From contig DIXL01000083.1 in assembly GCA_002428685.1 (NCBI GenBank), positions 1 through 13,673 on the forward strand: DNA of 13,673 nt, written 5' to 3'. A program made the position numbers and the translations under genes. The DNA is from Cloacimonetes bacterium UBA6081. Its GTDB lineage: Bacteria; Cloacimonadota; Cloacimonadia; Cloacimonadales; Cloacimonadaceae. A model generated the notes under the pieces. The model saw nothing but the letters and a program-made list of their open reading frames with translations, was not told the DNA's origin and searched no databases. Every line of letters begins with the position of its first letter. The first letter of the stretch is position 1. Of the stretch, positions 1-6,340 are shown piece by piece.

Positions 1-21
1 CACCCTACTCGATTTAGATAG

Positions 22-126
22 AAAACGAGATATGACAACCTACCCTGTATCAGTGTGAAAAAAGCCGTGGAAGCAGGACTGCTGTTGCCGGTTCATGATT
101 ATGAGAGCATGACGAGGGAGATGTAG
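22..126 (+). pseudogene. possible C-terminal remnant of an unidentified gene
   Basis: An open frame of 34 codons ends at TAG 124-126, closing with residues such as KKAVEAGLLLPVHDYES, which read like real protein. The same frame is stopped at 19-21. The neighbouring frame (from base 2) is open until a TGA at 56-58, so this could be the tail of a gene broken by a frameshift near base 50, or the tail of a gene cut by the window edge. I do not recognise the family. It may also be chance. Confidence 0.2.
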
Positions 127-386
127 GCTAATACTGCCTGGGAGCTAAATAATGACTTATGCCATAATGACATTAGCAGTAGTAATGCTGGTAACGAGCG
201 TCAATCTGCCACTTTCCGACGAGAGTGAAATGAACAAAATGCCGGTGTTCTATAAGAACAAAGCACCATCCCTACAGGTGTTGAAGGCTGTGAAAGCTAT
301 CCTGTCCTTGCGTTTTATATATGGGGACTCACGGTTTATGGGTTAAGATAAAGACTGGTTGGACTTTTTTTGTGGCGGGATTTGTA

Positions 387-414
387 TTGACTGTTTTACA
401 GCTTCGGCGATAAT
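387..414 (+). promoter_or_regulatory. sigma-70-type promoter for the left HEPN/MNT pair
   Basis: TTGACT at 387-392 and GATAAT at 409-414 are separated by 16 bp, close to the housekeeping consensus. Transcription would start near 421, leaving a leader of about 20 nt before the chosen ATG at 444. It lies directly upstream of the HEPN gene and nothing else. Confidence 0.6.
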
Positions 415-443
415 GTTCTTAGTGACAATAAATGGAGATACTG

Positions 444-839
444 ATGCAAGACGTTAGATGGAAACAAAGATTCAGTAACTATGTAAGTGCTTACAAGCTC
501 TTAGGTGATGCGGTAAGGCTGAAACATCCAAGTGAGTTGGAGACTGAAGGTATGATTCAGCGCTTTGAATATACCTTTGAACTTGGCTGGAAGACACTGA
601 AAGACTATCTGGAAGAGAAGGGATTTGCCGAGGTTGTCGGTTCAAAGGATGCTATTCGCTTAGCTTTTGCCAGTGGCGTTATAAGCAATGGAGAAGTGTG
701 GATGGAGATGATAAACGACAGGAGCTTGACCTCACATTTGTATGATTCCGGAGTTGCTCAGCTAATTGCCGGAAACGTGGTAAATAAGTATTATCCTGCT
801 TTCTCACAGCTATATAACTTTCTTTTGGACAAGCAGTGA
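444..839 (+). CDS. HEPN-type nucleotidyltransferase-partner protein (HI0074 family), putative toxin
   Basis: A 131-residue protein of the HI0074 family, often annotated 'nucleotidyltransferase substrate binding protein'. The family hallmark FEYTFELGWKTLKDYLEEKG lies at 41-60. NDRSLTSHLY at 91-100 gives R93-x4-H98-x-Y100, the R-x4-H-x-Y motif of HEPN RNase toxins. In the characterised HEPN/MNT systems the motif tyrosine is AMPylated by the partner nucleotidyltransferase, which neutralises the toxin. I chose ATG 444 over ATG 432 because GGAG at 434-437 sits 6 nt ahead of it and nothing similar precedes 432. The stop overlaps the start of the MNT gene (TGATG), so the two are translationally coupled. 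Family assignment is firm. RNase activity is inferred from the motif. Confidence 0.85.
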   Translation: MQDVRWKQRFSNYVSAYKLLGDAVRLKHPSELETEGMIQRFEYTFELGWKTLKDYLEEKGFAEVVGSKDAIRLAFASGVISNGEVWMEMINDRSLTSHLYDSGVAQLIAGNVVNKYYPAFSQLYNFLLDKQ

Positions 840-1147
840 TGACAAAAAACACAGCAAAATACGGACTCAAAACAGAGTATTGGACGGCAATCCTATCAAT
901 CCTGAAAAGCAATCCTCGGGTAAGTGAAGTAATTCTGTATGGCTCCAGGGCAAAGGGTAATTACAAACTTGGTTCTGATATAGATATCTGTTTAAAAGGA
1001 AATGACCTTAGCTTATCTGATCTTACTGCCCTGATGGTAAAACTGGATGAGCTTGATCTGCCGTGGATAATAGACCTTGCCAATTTTAACCAGATAACTA
1101 ATTCCGATTTGATAGATCATATAGATAGAATTGGCATCGAGCTGTAA
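839..1147 (+). CDS. minimal nucleotidyltransferase (MNT, HI0073 family), putative antitoxin
   Basis: A 102-residue stand-alone nucleotidyltransferase domain. YGSRAKG at 34-40 followed by SDIDI at 46-50 makes the G35-S36-x10-D47-x-D49 motif that binds nucleotide and metal. The small size, with no C-terminal substrate domain, is typical of MNT antitoxins that pair with HEPN proteins. ATG 839 overlaps the upstream TGA by one base. A GTG at 836 is the alternative and would add one residue. There is no separate Shine-Dalgarno sequence, which fits coupling to the HEPN gene. Expected role: AMPylation and neutralisation of the partner. The third catalytic acidic residue is not obvious to me. Confidence 0.85.
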   Translation: MTKNTAKYGLKTEYWTAILSILKSNPRVSEVILYGSRAKGNYKLGSDIDICLKGNDLSLSDLTALMVKLDELDLPWIIDLANFNQITNSDLIDHIDRIGIEL

Positions 1148-1425
1148 GCAAGGAGCCATTTGCCCCGTTCACCAGCTATATGAGGGTCTTATTTTGACGG
1201 GGTCAAAGGACTTATTATGTCCACTGCGGATAGCCGCATTAGTCCTTGCCACCGCTGAAGCTGCTTTCTTACTTTGCAGATTGATGGGGTGGGGATGACT
1301 CCTGCTTAGTGGGCTGGAGCATTTTGAAGGGGAAAGCAATTCGGCAAGCGAATAACTATTTTTCTTGACTGAAACCAGCGTTTGGAAGAGCTGTCATGGC
1401 ATATAAGTGTTAAAGGATAAAGTGA
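1148..1425 (+). other. 278-bp spacer upstream of the hydrogenase cluster, with nested inverted repeats
   Basis: No gene is supported here. It holds a palindrome TTTGAC-GGG-GTCAAA at 1193-1207. Partly overlapping it is a nested structure: AAGGACT 1206-1212 pairs with AGTCCTT 1241-1247, and TGCGG 1225-1229 pairs with CCGCA 1234-1238 across an ATAG loop. A lone TTGACT at 1365-1370 has no acceptable -10 box at 15-19 bp. AAAGGA at 1412-1417 is the ribosome binding site of the next gene. This spacer must hold the promoter of the regulatory block, but I cannot place it with confidence. Confidence 0.4.
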
Positions 1426-1773
1426 ATGACTTTACAAGAAATCATAACTCTTCTGAATGCGGAAGTGTTAGGCACAAAGGCGGATACAGACTGCCAGGTG
1501 CCTTGTGCTTTTGCATCGGACTTGATCTCAGATATTCTGATGTGCACCAAGGAGCCTACCTTGCTTTTAACCGGGCTTACAAATAATCAGGTAGTCCGGC
1601 TATCTGACATGATAGATGTGGTTGCCATCGTTTTTGTGCGCGGAAAACGCCCTCTGCAGGATGTAATAGAAATGGCGGAGGAACGCGGGCTGCCGATAAT
1701 ATCTACCAGGATGACTTTATACCGTTCCAGTGGCATTCTTTTCAATGCAGGCTTGCGTAGCTGTAAAATATAG
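1426..1773 (+). CDS. DRTGG-domain protein 1 (hydrogenase-cluster regulator)
   Basis: A 115-residue protein consisting of one DRTGG domain, the module found between the CBS and catalytic domains in some pyrophosphatases and in phosphotransacetylases. It is commonly seen as a small stand-alone protein in [FeFe] hydrogenase clusters of anaerobes. Visible signs are the N-terminal MTLQEIITLLNAEVLG, the central SDMIDVVAIVFVRGKRP with a following VIEMAEERGLPIIST, and the terminal MTLYRSSGILFNAGL. AAAGGA ends 8 nt before the ATG. The next gene starts two bases after the stop. A second DRTGG protein lies at 3775. The biochemical role is unknown. Nucleotide or ligand sensing is a guess from the domain's other contexts. 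Confidence 0.8.
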   Translation: MTLQEIITLLNAEVLGTKADTDCQVPCAFASDLISDILMCTKEPTLLLTGLTNNQVVRLSDMIDVVAIVFVRGKRPLQDVIEMAEERGLPIISTRMTLYRSSGILFNAGLRSCKI

Positions 1774-1774
1774 C

Positions 1775-2269
1775 ATGGCAGATTACTGGAACATAGCCCC
1801 CGGTATGGAGAATGCGCTGAAAGAGTGCTTTTCCAGAGATGCTGAAGCCGATGTAACGCTGGAGTTTTCTATTCCCGAAAAGGATTTTAACAACGCCGGA
1901 AAAGGCAGTTCGGAAGTGAAAAACCTGCTTAAAAGGCTGGGAGTGGATTCTGAAGTTTTACGCCGGATTGCCGTTGCCAGTTACGAAGCAGAAATAAATG
2001 TGGCAGCGCATTCACATGGCGGGGAAATGACCAGCCTGATTTATGATGACATGATTCACATAAAGTTTATAGATGAGGGGCCTGGAATAGCTGATATTGC
2101 ACAGGCAATGGTTCCCGGGTATTCCACCGCAGATGATCTGGTGCGCGAGTTTGGTTTTGGAGCAGGCTTGGGTTTGCCAAATATCCAAAAAAACAGCGAT
2201 GCCCTGCATATCTCATCTGCCGCGGGAGAATCCACACTGCTAGAGTTTTTGGTATTTTTTGCACAATAG
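1775..2269 (+). CDS. RsbW-like ATP-binding (GHKL) regulatory protein
   Basis: A 164-residue protein of the anti-sigma-factor serine-kinase type (HATPase_c fold). The N box is EAEINVAAHSHGG near 71-83, the G1 box is FIDEGPGI at 98-105, and the G2 region is FGFGAGLGLPNI near 126-137. This gene type regularly sits between a DRTGG gene and an Fe-S/hydrogenase-like gene in clostridial and related hydrogenase clusters. ATG 1775 follows the upstream stop by one base. The frame is open upstream to a GTG at 1730, but that would overlap the DRTGG gene and gives no better ribosome site. The first 27 or so residues go beyond the usual family start, so the true start could lie further in. It could phosphorylate or sequester a partner, but no anti-anti-sigma gene is visible here. 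Confidence 0.8.
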   Translation: MADYWNIAPGMENALKECFSRDAEADVTLEFSIPEKDFNNAGKGSSEVKNLLKRLGVDSEVLRRIAVASYEAEINVAAHSHGGEMTSLIYDDMIHIKFIDEGPGIADIAQAMVPGYSTADDLVREFGFGAGLGLPNIQKNSDALHISSAAGESTLLEFLVFFAQ

Positions 2270-2276
2270 AAGAATT

Positions 2277-3554
2277 ATGAGCGAAACTAAGTATTTTCAT
2301 GCTATCCAGATTTTGCAAGATAACTGCACCGGCTGCACAGCGTGCGTGCGTGTTTGTCCCACTGAAGCAATCAGGGTTCGGGACCGTAAAGCTACAATTG
2401 ATCCCAACCGCTGTGTGGATTGCGGAAACTGTGTAACTGTATGCCAGTTTCATGCCATTATTCCCAGCAGTGATCCCTTGGATATAATCAAGAATTTCAA
2501 GTATAAAGTGGCGGTTATCTCGTCGTCCTTCTTTGGCCAGTTTACCGAGGATATCAGCTATGCGGTTGCCAAACAAGCTGTGTTGGAGCTTGGCTTTGAC
2601 GAAGTGGCCGAGGAAGCAATGGTAACGGATTTTATGATTTCCATGATCAGAGATTACATCCGTGCTAATCGTGAAAAAAGGCCTACGCTTAGTAGCAATT
2701 GTCCTGCTGTGGTCAGGCTGATTCAGGTAAAGTATCCTTCCCTGCTGTCAAATTTGTTTCATCAGGAAGCCCCGATGAGCATTTTGACAAGCTATTTGAG
2801 GGAAAAGATTAGCAAACAGAAAAACCTCTCCGATACGGATATTGGTATATTTTTAATAGTTCCCTGTGTGGCACACGTTACTGCGGTGCATCAACCCGAA
2901 GGAGCCTATAAACACTTACAGGATGGAGCCTTTTCCACCGGTATGATTTATGGGAAAGTGCGTGAGATAGTTAAGAAGATCCAAAATGAGCCACCACCCA
3001 TTATAGATACTTATCCCAAAGGCCTTACCTGGGCACTATCCGGTGTGCAGGCAGAATTGGTGGATTGTGATGATATCCGTGCGCTGTCCGTAAACGGAGT
3101 GGAGAACGTGATGGATATCTTGTCCAAAGTGGAAGATCACTATCTGGATCAATACGATTATATAGTGATGCGAACCTGCACAAATGGCTGTGTGGGCGGT
3201 TGTTTGAATGTGGAAAATCCTTTTGTGGCGATGAGCCGCATAAAAAAGATGATTAAAGAAGGCGAAAACAAGGAAACCAATGTGGATGACTTGATTAAGC
3301 TGTATGAAAAAGGTGAATTTGTCGTGGTGCCGCTTACTCCGCGTCCGATAATGGAGCTGGATAAGGATATCAAGAATGCCATTCAGAAAATGAAAAAGAT
3401 AAATGAGTTCTTGACCATGCTGCCGGGGCTGAATTGCAGCGCATGTGGCAGCCCCACTTGCTATGCTTTGGCAGAGGATATCGTCCTGGGTAAAGCATCT
3501 ATTGACGATTGCGTAGTACTGCTGAAACGGCATAGTAAAGAAGAGGATGAGTGA
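2277..3554 (+). CDS. Fe-S protein with divergent [FeFe]-hydrogenase H-cluster domain (HydS-like sensor)
   Basis: A 425-residue protein. Residues 17-56 hold two 4Fe-4S motifs (C17-C20-C23-C27 and C46-C49-C52-C56). Residues 75-320 resemble the [FeFe]-hydrogenase large-subunit C-terminal domain. The C terminus has a further Fe-S motif, C387-x2-C390-x4-C395 with C412, like the FeS domain of RnfB and corrinoid proteins. The H-cluster loops are altered: SSNCPAV at 139-145 in place of TSCCPGW, PCVAH at 196-200 in place of PCxxK, and CTNGCVGGC at 301-309. The four cluster-ligand cysteines can be aligned (C142, C197, C301, C305), but the proton-relay cysteine is Asn and the conserved lysine is His. 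Known sensory HydS proteins add PAS domains, and this one stops before any. ATG 2277 is preferred over TTG 2259, with AGAAGA just ahead. A catalytic role is unlikely; H2 or redox sensing is inferred. Confidence 0.8.
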   Translation: MSETKYFHAIQILQDNCTGCTACVRVCPTEAIRVRDRKATIDPNRCVDCGNCVTVCQFHAIIPSSDPLDIIKNFKYKVAVISSSFFGQFTEDISYAVAKQAVLELGFDEVAEEAMVTDFMISMIRDYIRANREKRPTLSSNCPAVVRLIQVKYPSLLSNLFHQEAPMSILTSYLREKISKQKNLSDTDIGIFLIVPCVAHVTAVHQPEGAYKHLQDGAFSTGMIYGKVREIVKKIQNEPPPIIDTYPKGLTWALSGVQAELVDCDDIRALSVNGVENVMDILSKVEDHYLDQYDYIVMRTCTNGCVGGCLNVENPFVAMSRIKKMIKEGENKETNVDDLIKLYEKGEFVVVPLTPRPIMELDKDIKNAIQKMKKINEFLTMLPGLNCSACGSPTCYALAEDIVLGKASIDDCVVLLKRHSKEEDE

Positions 3555-3774
3555 GTAATTGAGAATTGAGAATTGAGCTGCGCTGAGGCTGAAGATAGAG
3601 TGATTTGATTTGAAGATAGTAGAGACCGGAAGTTTCTTTTTTTTAAACACAGAGAAAAGCAGAGAAAGCAGAGACTATAATCGAGTAGTGTTGTGATCAT
3701 GCTGATCAGGTGGATCATGTTATCAGTGTTCTATTATAATCTGCGTGCGATAATTAATAACAAGGGATAGATGA
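3555..3774 (+). promoter_or_regulatory. spacer with GATCA repeats and an internal promoter candidate
   Basis: This 220-bp spacer divides the regulatory block. It holds AATTGAG three times in tandem at 3557-3577, the purine-rich repeat AGAGAAAAGC/AGAGAAAGC at 3651-3669, and GATCA at 3695, 3704 and 3713 with exact 9-bp spacing, followed by a near copy TATCA at 3721. A perfect TATAAT lies at 3735-3740. Its best -35 match, TGGATC at 3711-3716 with an 18-bp spacer, is weak and falls inside the GATCA array, as expected for a regulated promoter. A second TATAAT at 3676-3681 has no -35. The next gene, second DRTGG, has AAGGGA before its ATG. Confidence 0.5.
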
Positions 3775-4116
3775 ATGATTAGACTTACAGAATACTTGCC
3801 GCTGATTGAGGGAGTTAATTGGACTCCTGCCTTAAGCCCCGAAACCGTAGAAATTGAGGGTGCTTATGTTTGTGATATGCTAAGCGATGTGATGGGTTCG
3901 GCTAAGCCCAAACAAGCTTGGATAACCATAATGAAACACCTGAATGTAATTGCAGTGGCTTCGATGACGGGGATTCCCGTGATTGTTTTTTCCAAAAACA
4001 ACGTCCCCGATGATGCTGTTATAGATAAAGCCACGGAAGAAGGCATTGTTCTGGTCTCCAGTCCCCTGTCCAGCTTTGACCTTGCAGGAATTTTATACAA
4101 ACTGCTGGCAAAATAG
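3775..4116 (+). CDS. DRTGG-domain protein 2
   Basis: A 113-residue single DRTGG domain, paralogous to the protein at 1426. Shared landmarks are an N-terminal helix with EYLPLIEGVNW, then AYVCDMLSDVMG, the core LNVIAVASMTGIPVIVFSKN, and the closing GIVLVSSPLSSFDLAGILYKLL. It is followed after 10 bp by the PHP-domain gene, and DRTGG-PHP order is common in hydrogenase clusters of anaerobes. AAGGGA ends 9 nt upstream of the ATG. The gene lies just downstream of the GATCA-repeat promoter candidate, so it may be first in the transcript that carries the catalytic subunits. No experimental function is known to me. Confidence 0.8.
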   Translation: MIRLTEYLPLIEGVNWTPALSPETVEIEGAYVCDMLSDVMGSAKPKQAWITIMKHLNVIAVASMTGIPVIVFSKNNVPDDAVIDKATEEGIVLVSSPLSSFDLAGILYKLLAK

Positions 4117-4126
4117 TTCGCTATAG

Positions 4127-4864
4127 ATGCGTTGGTATCGCGCCGATCTGCATATACACTCTGTGCTTTCACCTTGTGGAGGCTTGGAGATGTCTCCCCG
4201 AGCTTTGATGCAGAGGTTAAAACAGTGCGGAGTGCAGTGGCTGGCGATTACAGACCACAACAGCATGGCCAATTGTGCTGCATACGAAAAAGTGGCACAC
4301 GAAGAGGGTTTATACTTTTCCTGGGGTGTGGAAATACAAACTGCTGAAGAGATTCATATCCTGGCCTATTGGGATGATAGCGAACATGCAAAAGCTTTTG
4401 ATGAACTATTATATAGCAGTTTGTTACCCTTATCTAATGATCCGGATTTTTTTGGTGATCAAGTAATCATTGACGAAAATGAGAACATTTTAAGAGTGGA
4501 ACAACGTGCCCTAATCAATTCCTCACAGTGGGACTTGAACACTGTGGTGGAGCGGATTGAAGCTATGGCTGGTTTTGCTGTTCCGGCTCATATTGATGCC
4601 AGCGTGAATAGCATTATTAGTCAGCTTGGTTTCATTCCTCAGGAACCGGTTTTTAAGGTATTTGGAGTTACTGCGACTGCAAATGCGGAAGTTTTGATGC
4701 AGCAATATCCCCTTTTGGGGGATAAGAGCTTGATCAGAGCTTCTGATGCGCATTATCTTTCGGATATAGGTAAGGGCTACAGCGATGTTTTTTTGGTAGT
4801 GCCAAGTATTTCAGAGCTTTCCTTGGCAGCCCAAAGAGCAGCCGGACGTCAGATTAGAATTTAA
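4127..4864 (+). CDS. PHP-domain metal-dependent phosphoesterase
   Basis: A 245-residue PHP-family protein (polymerase and histidinol phosphatase fold). Metal-binding motifs are present in order: LHIHS at 8-12 (H9, H11), ITDHN at 41-45 (D43, H44), GVEI at 67-70, VPAHID at 152-157 and ASDAH at 205-209. These match the trinuclear metal site of TrpH/YciV-type phosphoesterases, so hydrolysis of a small phosphorylated or nucleotide substrate is likely. The substrate cannot be read from sequence. Its place between DRTGG2 and NuoE-1 suggests a role in signalling or in making or removing a regulatory ligand rather than in electron flow. The ribosome site ahead of ATG 4127 is weak, and coupling to the DRTGG gene may help. 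Confidence 0.85.
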   Translation: MRWYRADLHIHSVLSPCGGLEMSPRALMQRLKQCGVQWLAITDHNSMANCAAYEKVAHEEGLYFSWGVEIQTAEEIHILAYWDDSEHAKAFDELLYSSLLPLSNDPDFFGDQVIIDENENILRVEQRALINSSQWDLNTVVERIEAMAGFAVPAHIDASVNSIISQLGFIPQEPVFKVFGVTATANAEVLMQQYPLLGDKSLIRASDAHYLSDIGKGYSDVFLVVPSISELSLAAQRAAGRQIRI

Positions 4865-4894
4865 CAAAAATATAAGAATGACAAGGAGGAGTTT

Positions 4895-5377
4895 ATGACT
4901 CCCGCCTCCACGAAGCATAACGAGCTTTATGACCGCCTGAAAGCGGTTATTGAAGAAAAAAAGGATCTTCGTAATCCGCTGATTGAAATTTTGCGAACAG
5001 CCCAAGAGATTTTTGGCTATCTGCCGATTGAAGTGCAAGAATTTATTGCTAACGAAATGGACATTCCTGCCAGTAAAATTTATGGCGTGGTAACGTTCTA
5101 TAACTTCTTCTCCATGAAACCCCGCGGTAAATACATGCTGAATGTTTGCACCGGAACCGCATGCTACGTAAAAGGAGCTTCTCGCTTAATCCAGATGATT
5201 TCCGATTATTTGCACGTAGGAATGGGCGAAACCACCAAGGATAATTTGTTTACCATGAGCGCAGTCAGGTGTGTTGGTGCATGTTCCCTGGCACCGGTAT
5301 TTGTGATAGGCGAAGATACTTTTGGCAGAATAGAGAATAAAGACAAGATTGCCGACATACTGAAGAACTATAAATAA
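4895..5377 (+). CDS. hydC: NuoE-like [2Fe-2S] subunit of electron-bifurcating hydrogenase (HydC type), copy 1
   Basis: A 160-residue thioredoxin-like [2Fe-2S] ferredoxin of the NuoE/HydC family. An N-terminal helical bundle (about 1-75, with VVTFYNFFSMKPRGKY) precedes the cluster ligands C85-x4-C90 and C126-x3-C130. HydC normally passes electrons between the flavin subunit HydB and HydA in the soluble NAD(P)H- and ferredoxin-dependent complex. A strong AAGGAGG lies 6 nt before the ATG. All four ligands are present, unlike in the small ferredoxin-like gene two places downstream. A second NuoE-like gene is at 8211. Which of the two pairs with which NuoF is not clear from sequence, though gene order suggests this one works with the gene at 6341. 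Confidence 0.9.
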   Translation: MTPASTKHNELYDRLKAVIEEKKDLRNPLIEILRTAQEIFGYLPIEVQEFIANEMDIPASKIYGVVTFYNFFSMKPRGKYMLNVCTGTACYVKGASRLIQMISDYLHVGMGETTKDNLFTMSAVRCVGACSLAPVFVIGEDTFGRIENKDKIADILKNYK

Positions 5378-5388
5378 TCGGTATTGTA

Positions 5389-5958
5389 ATGCAAGATATA
5401 TCGTTGCACCTGCTGGATATCATAGAAAACTCAGCTCGTGCCAATGCCAGAAACATCAAGGTGCGCGTGATTAGAAACGTGCCCCAAAACCGTTTGCGCA
5501 TTATTGTGGAAGATGACGGCGTGGGGATGGATTCGCACACTTTGGAAATGGCTCAGTCCCCTTTTTATACTTCTAAAGAAGAAAGAGAAAAGAAAGTTGG
5601 GCTTGGCATCCCTCTGTTCAAGCAGAATGCTGAAGCTACCAATGGTTGTTTTAAAATGGCCAGTGAACCAGGATTTGGAACGGTTTTAACCGTAGATTTT
5701 GAACTGGATCACATAGATCGCATGCCTTTGGGTAATTTGAAGGACACTTTGTTGGGTGCCATAATTGGCCATCCGGAAGTGGATTTTGACCTTAACTTGA
5801 TCACCAAAGAAAAGGGTCTGGAACAGAGCTTTCACTTCGACACAGCAGCCATCAAGGAAGAACTTGGTGATATCCCTTTAACATATCCAGATGTAATAGA
5901 ATACATCGATCAATCATTATTAGAAGGAATACAAAATACAAACATGGAGGATGTCTGA
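5389..5958 (+). CDS. GHKL-family ATP-binding protein in hydrogenase operon
   Basis: A 189-residue protein with a Bergerat (histidine-kinase/MutL-like) ATP fold. The N box is IIENSARANA near 11-20, the G1 box is EDDGVGM at 41-47, PFYTSKEE lies near 58-65, and the G2 loop is VGLGIPLF at 70-77. There is no dimerisation/phospho-acceptor domain, so it is not a complete sensor kinase. The C-terminal 90 residues (from about LDHIDRMPLG) are not a domain I recognise. The gene sits between the NuoE-like and ferredoxin-like genes, a position this family holds in other hydrogenase clusters. It ends one base into the next gene (TGATG). Either a regulator or an assembly factor is possible. The ribosome site is poor. 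Confidence 0.8.
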   Translation: MQDISLHLLDIIENSARANARNIKVRVIRNVPQNRLRIIVEDDGVGMDSHTLEMAQSPFYTSKEEREKKVGLGIPLFKQNAEATNGCFKMASEPGFGTVLTVDFELDHIDRMPLGNLKDTLLGAIIGHPEVDFDLNLITKEKGLEQSFHFDTAAIKEELGDIPLTYPDVIEYIDQSLLEGIQNTNMEDV

Positions 5959-6323
5959 TGAAAACACTCGCAGACCTTAAGAAAATCCGTGAGAAAGCTC
6001 AGGAAGAAATGAAGCTTCGCGGTGGTAACGTCCGGATCAAAATAGTGGTAGGGATGGGAACATCCGGTATCGCAATGGGCGCACGTGAAGTGATGAAAAC
6101 CTTTCTGGAAGAGATTTCCAACCGCAACCTTACCGATGTTTTGGTAACCCAAACTGGTGAAAAAGGCTTGTCTTCAATGGAACCCGTAGTAGATTTGATT
6201 GAAGACGGCAAGCCAAAAGTAACTTATGGGAATATGACCTCCGATAAGGTTAAAAAAGTAGTGGTAGAGCACATAGTAAATGGCAGAGTAGTCTCCGATT
6301 ATGTTGTCGCAACCGGCAACTAA
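5958..6323 (+). CDS. cysteine-less (2Fe-2S)-ferredoxin-like protein
   Basis: A 121-residue protein of the thioredoxin-like (2Fe-2S) ferredoxin family normally found as the small subunit next to NuoF in these clusters. Family landmarks are intact: LADLKKIREKAQE at the N terminus, VVGMGTSGIAMGAREV at 30-45, VTQTGEKGLSSMEP at 63-76 and GKPKVTYGNMT at 84-94. But the protein has no cysteine at all. In relatives I recall TCGIA and TGCIGLC at these sites. Here Ser36, Glu68 and Ser72 stand at ligand positions, so no [2Fe-2S] cluster can form. The reading frame is clean, GGAGG precedes the ATG by 7 nt, and conservation outside the ligands argues for a selected structural or regulatory role rather than decay. 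Confidence 0.85.
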   Translation: MKTLADLKKIREKAQEEMKLRGGNVRIKIVVGMGTSGIAMGAREVMKTFLEEISNRNLTDVLVTQTGEKGLSSMEPVVDLIEDGKPKVTYGNMTSDKVKKVVVEHIVNGRVVSDYVVATGN

Positions 6324-6340
6324 TACTGGAGGAGCCAAGC

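Noticed and set aside
152..346. 64-codon open frame with a hydrophobic N terminus
   Set aside because: No ribosome site, no family resemblance, low-complexity look, and it lies in a gene-poor, probably decayed stretch. It may be chance.
1365..1393. Promoter from TTGACT at 1365-1370
   Set aside because: No -10-like hexamer at 15-19 bp; the nearest TATAAG is 31 bp away.
1730..1774. Extension of the RsbW-like gene to GTG 1730
   Set aside because: It would add 15 residues unlike the family and overlap the DRTGG gene, and no ribosome site favours it.
3601..3650. Terminator suggested by the run of eight T at 3637-3644
   Set aside because: No stable stem precedes the T run, so I cannot support termination after the HydS-like gene.
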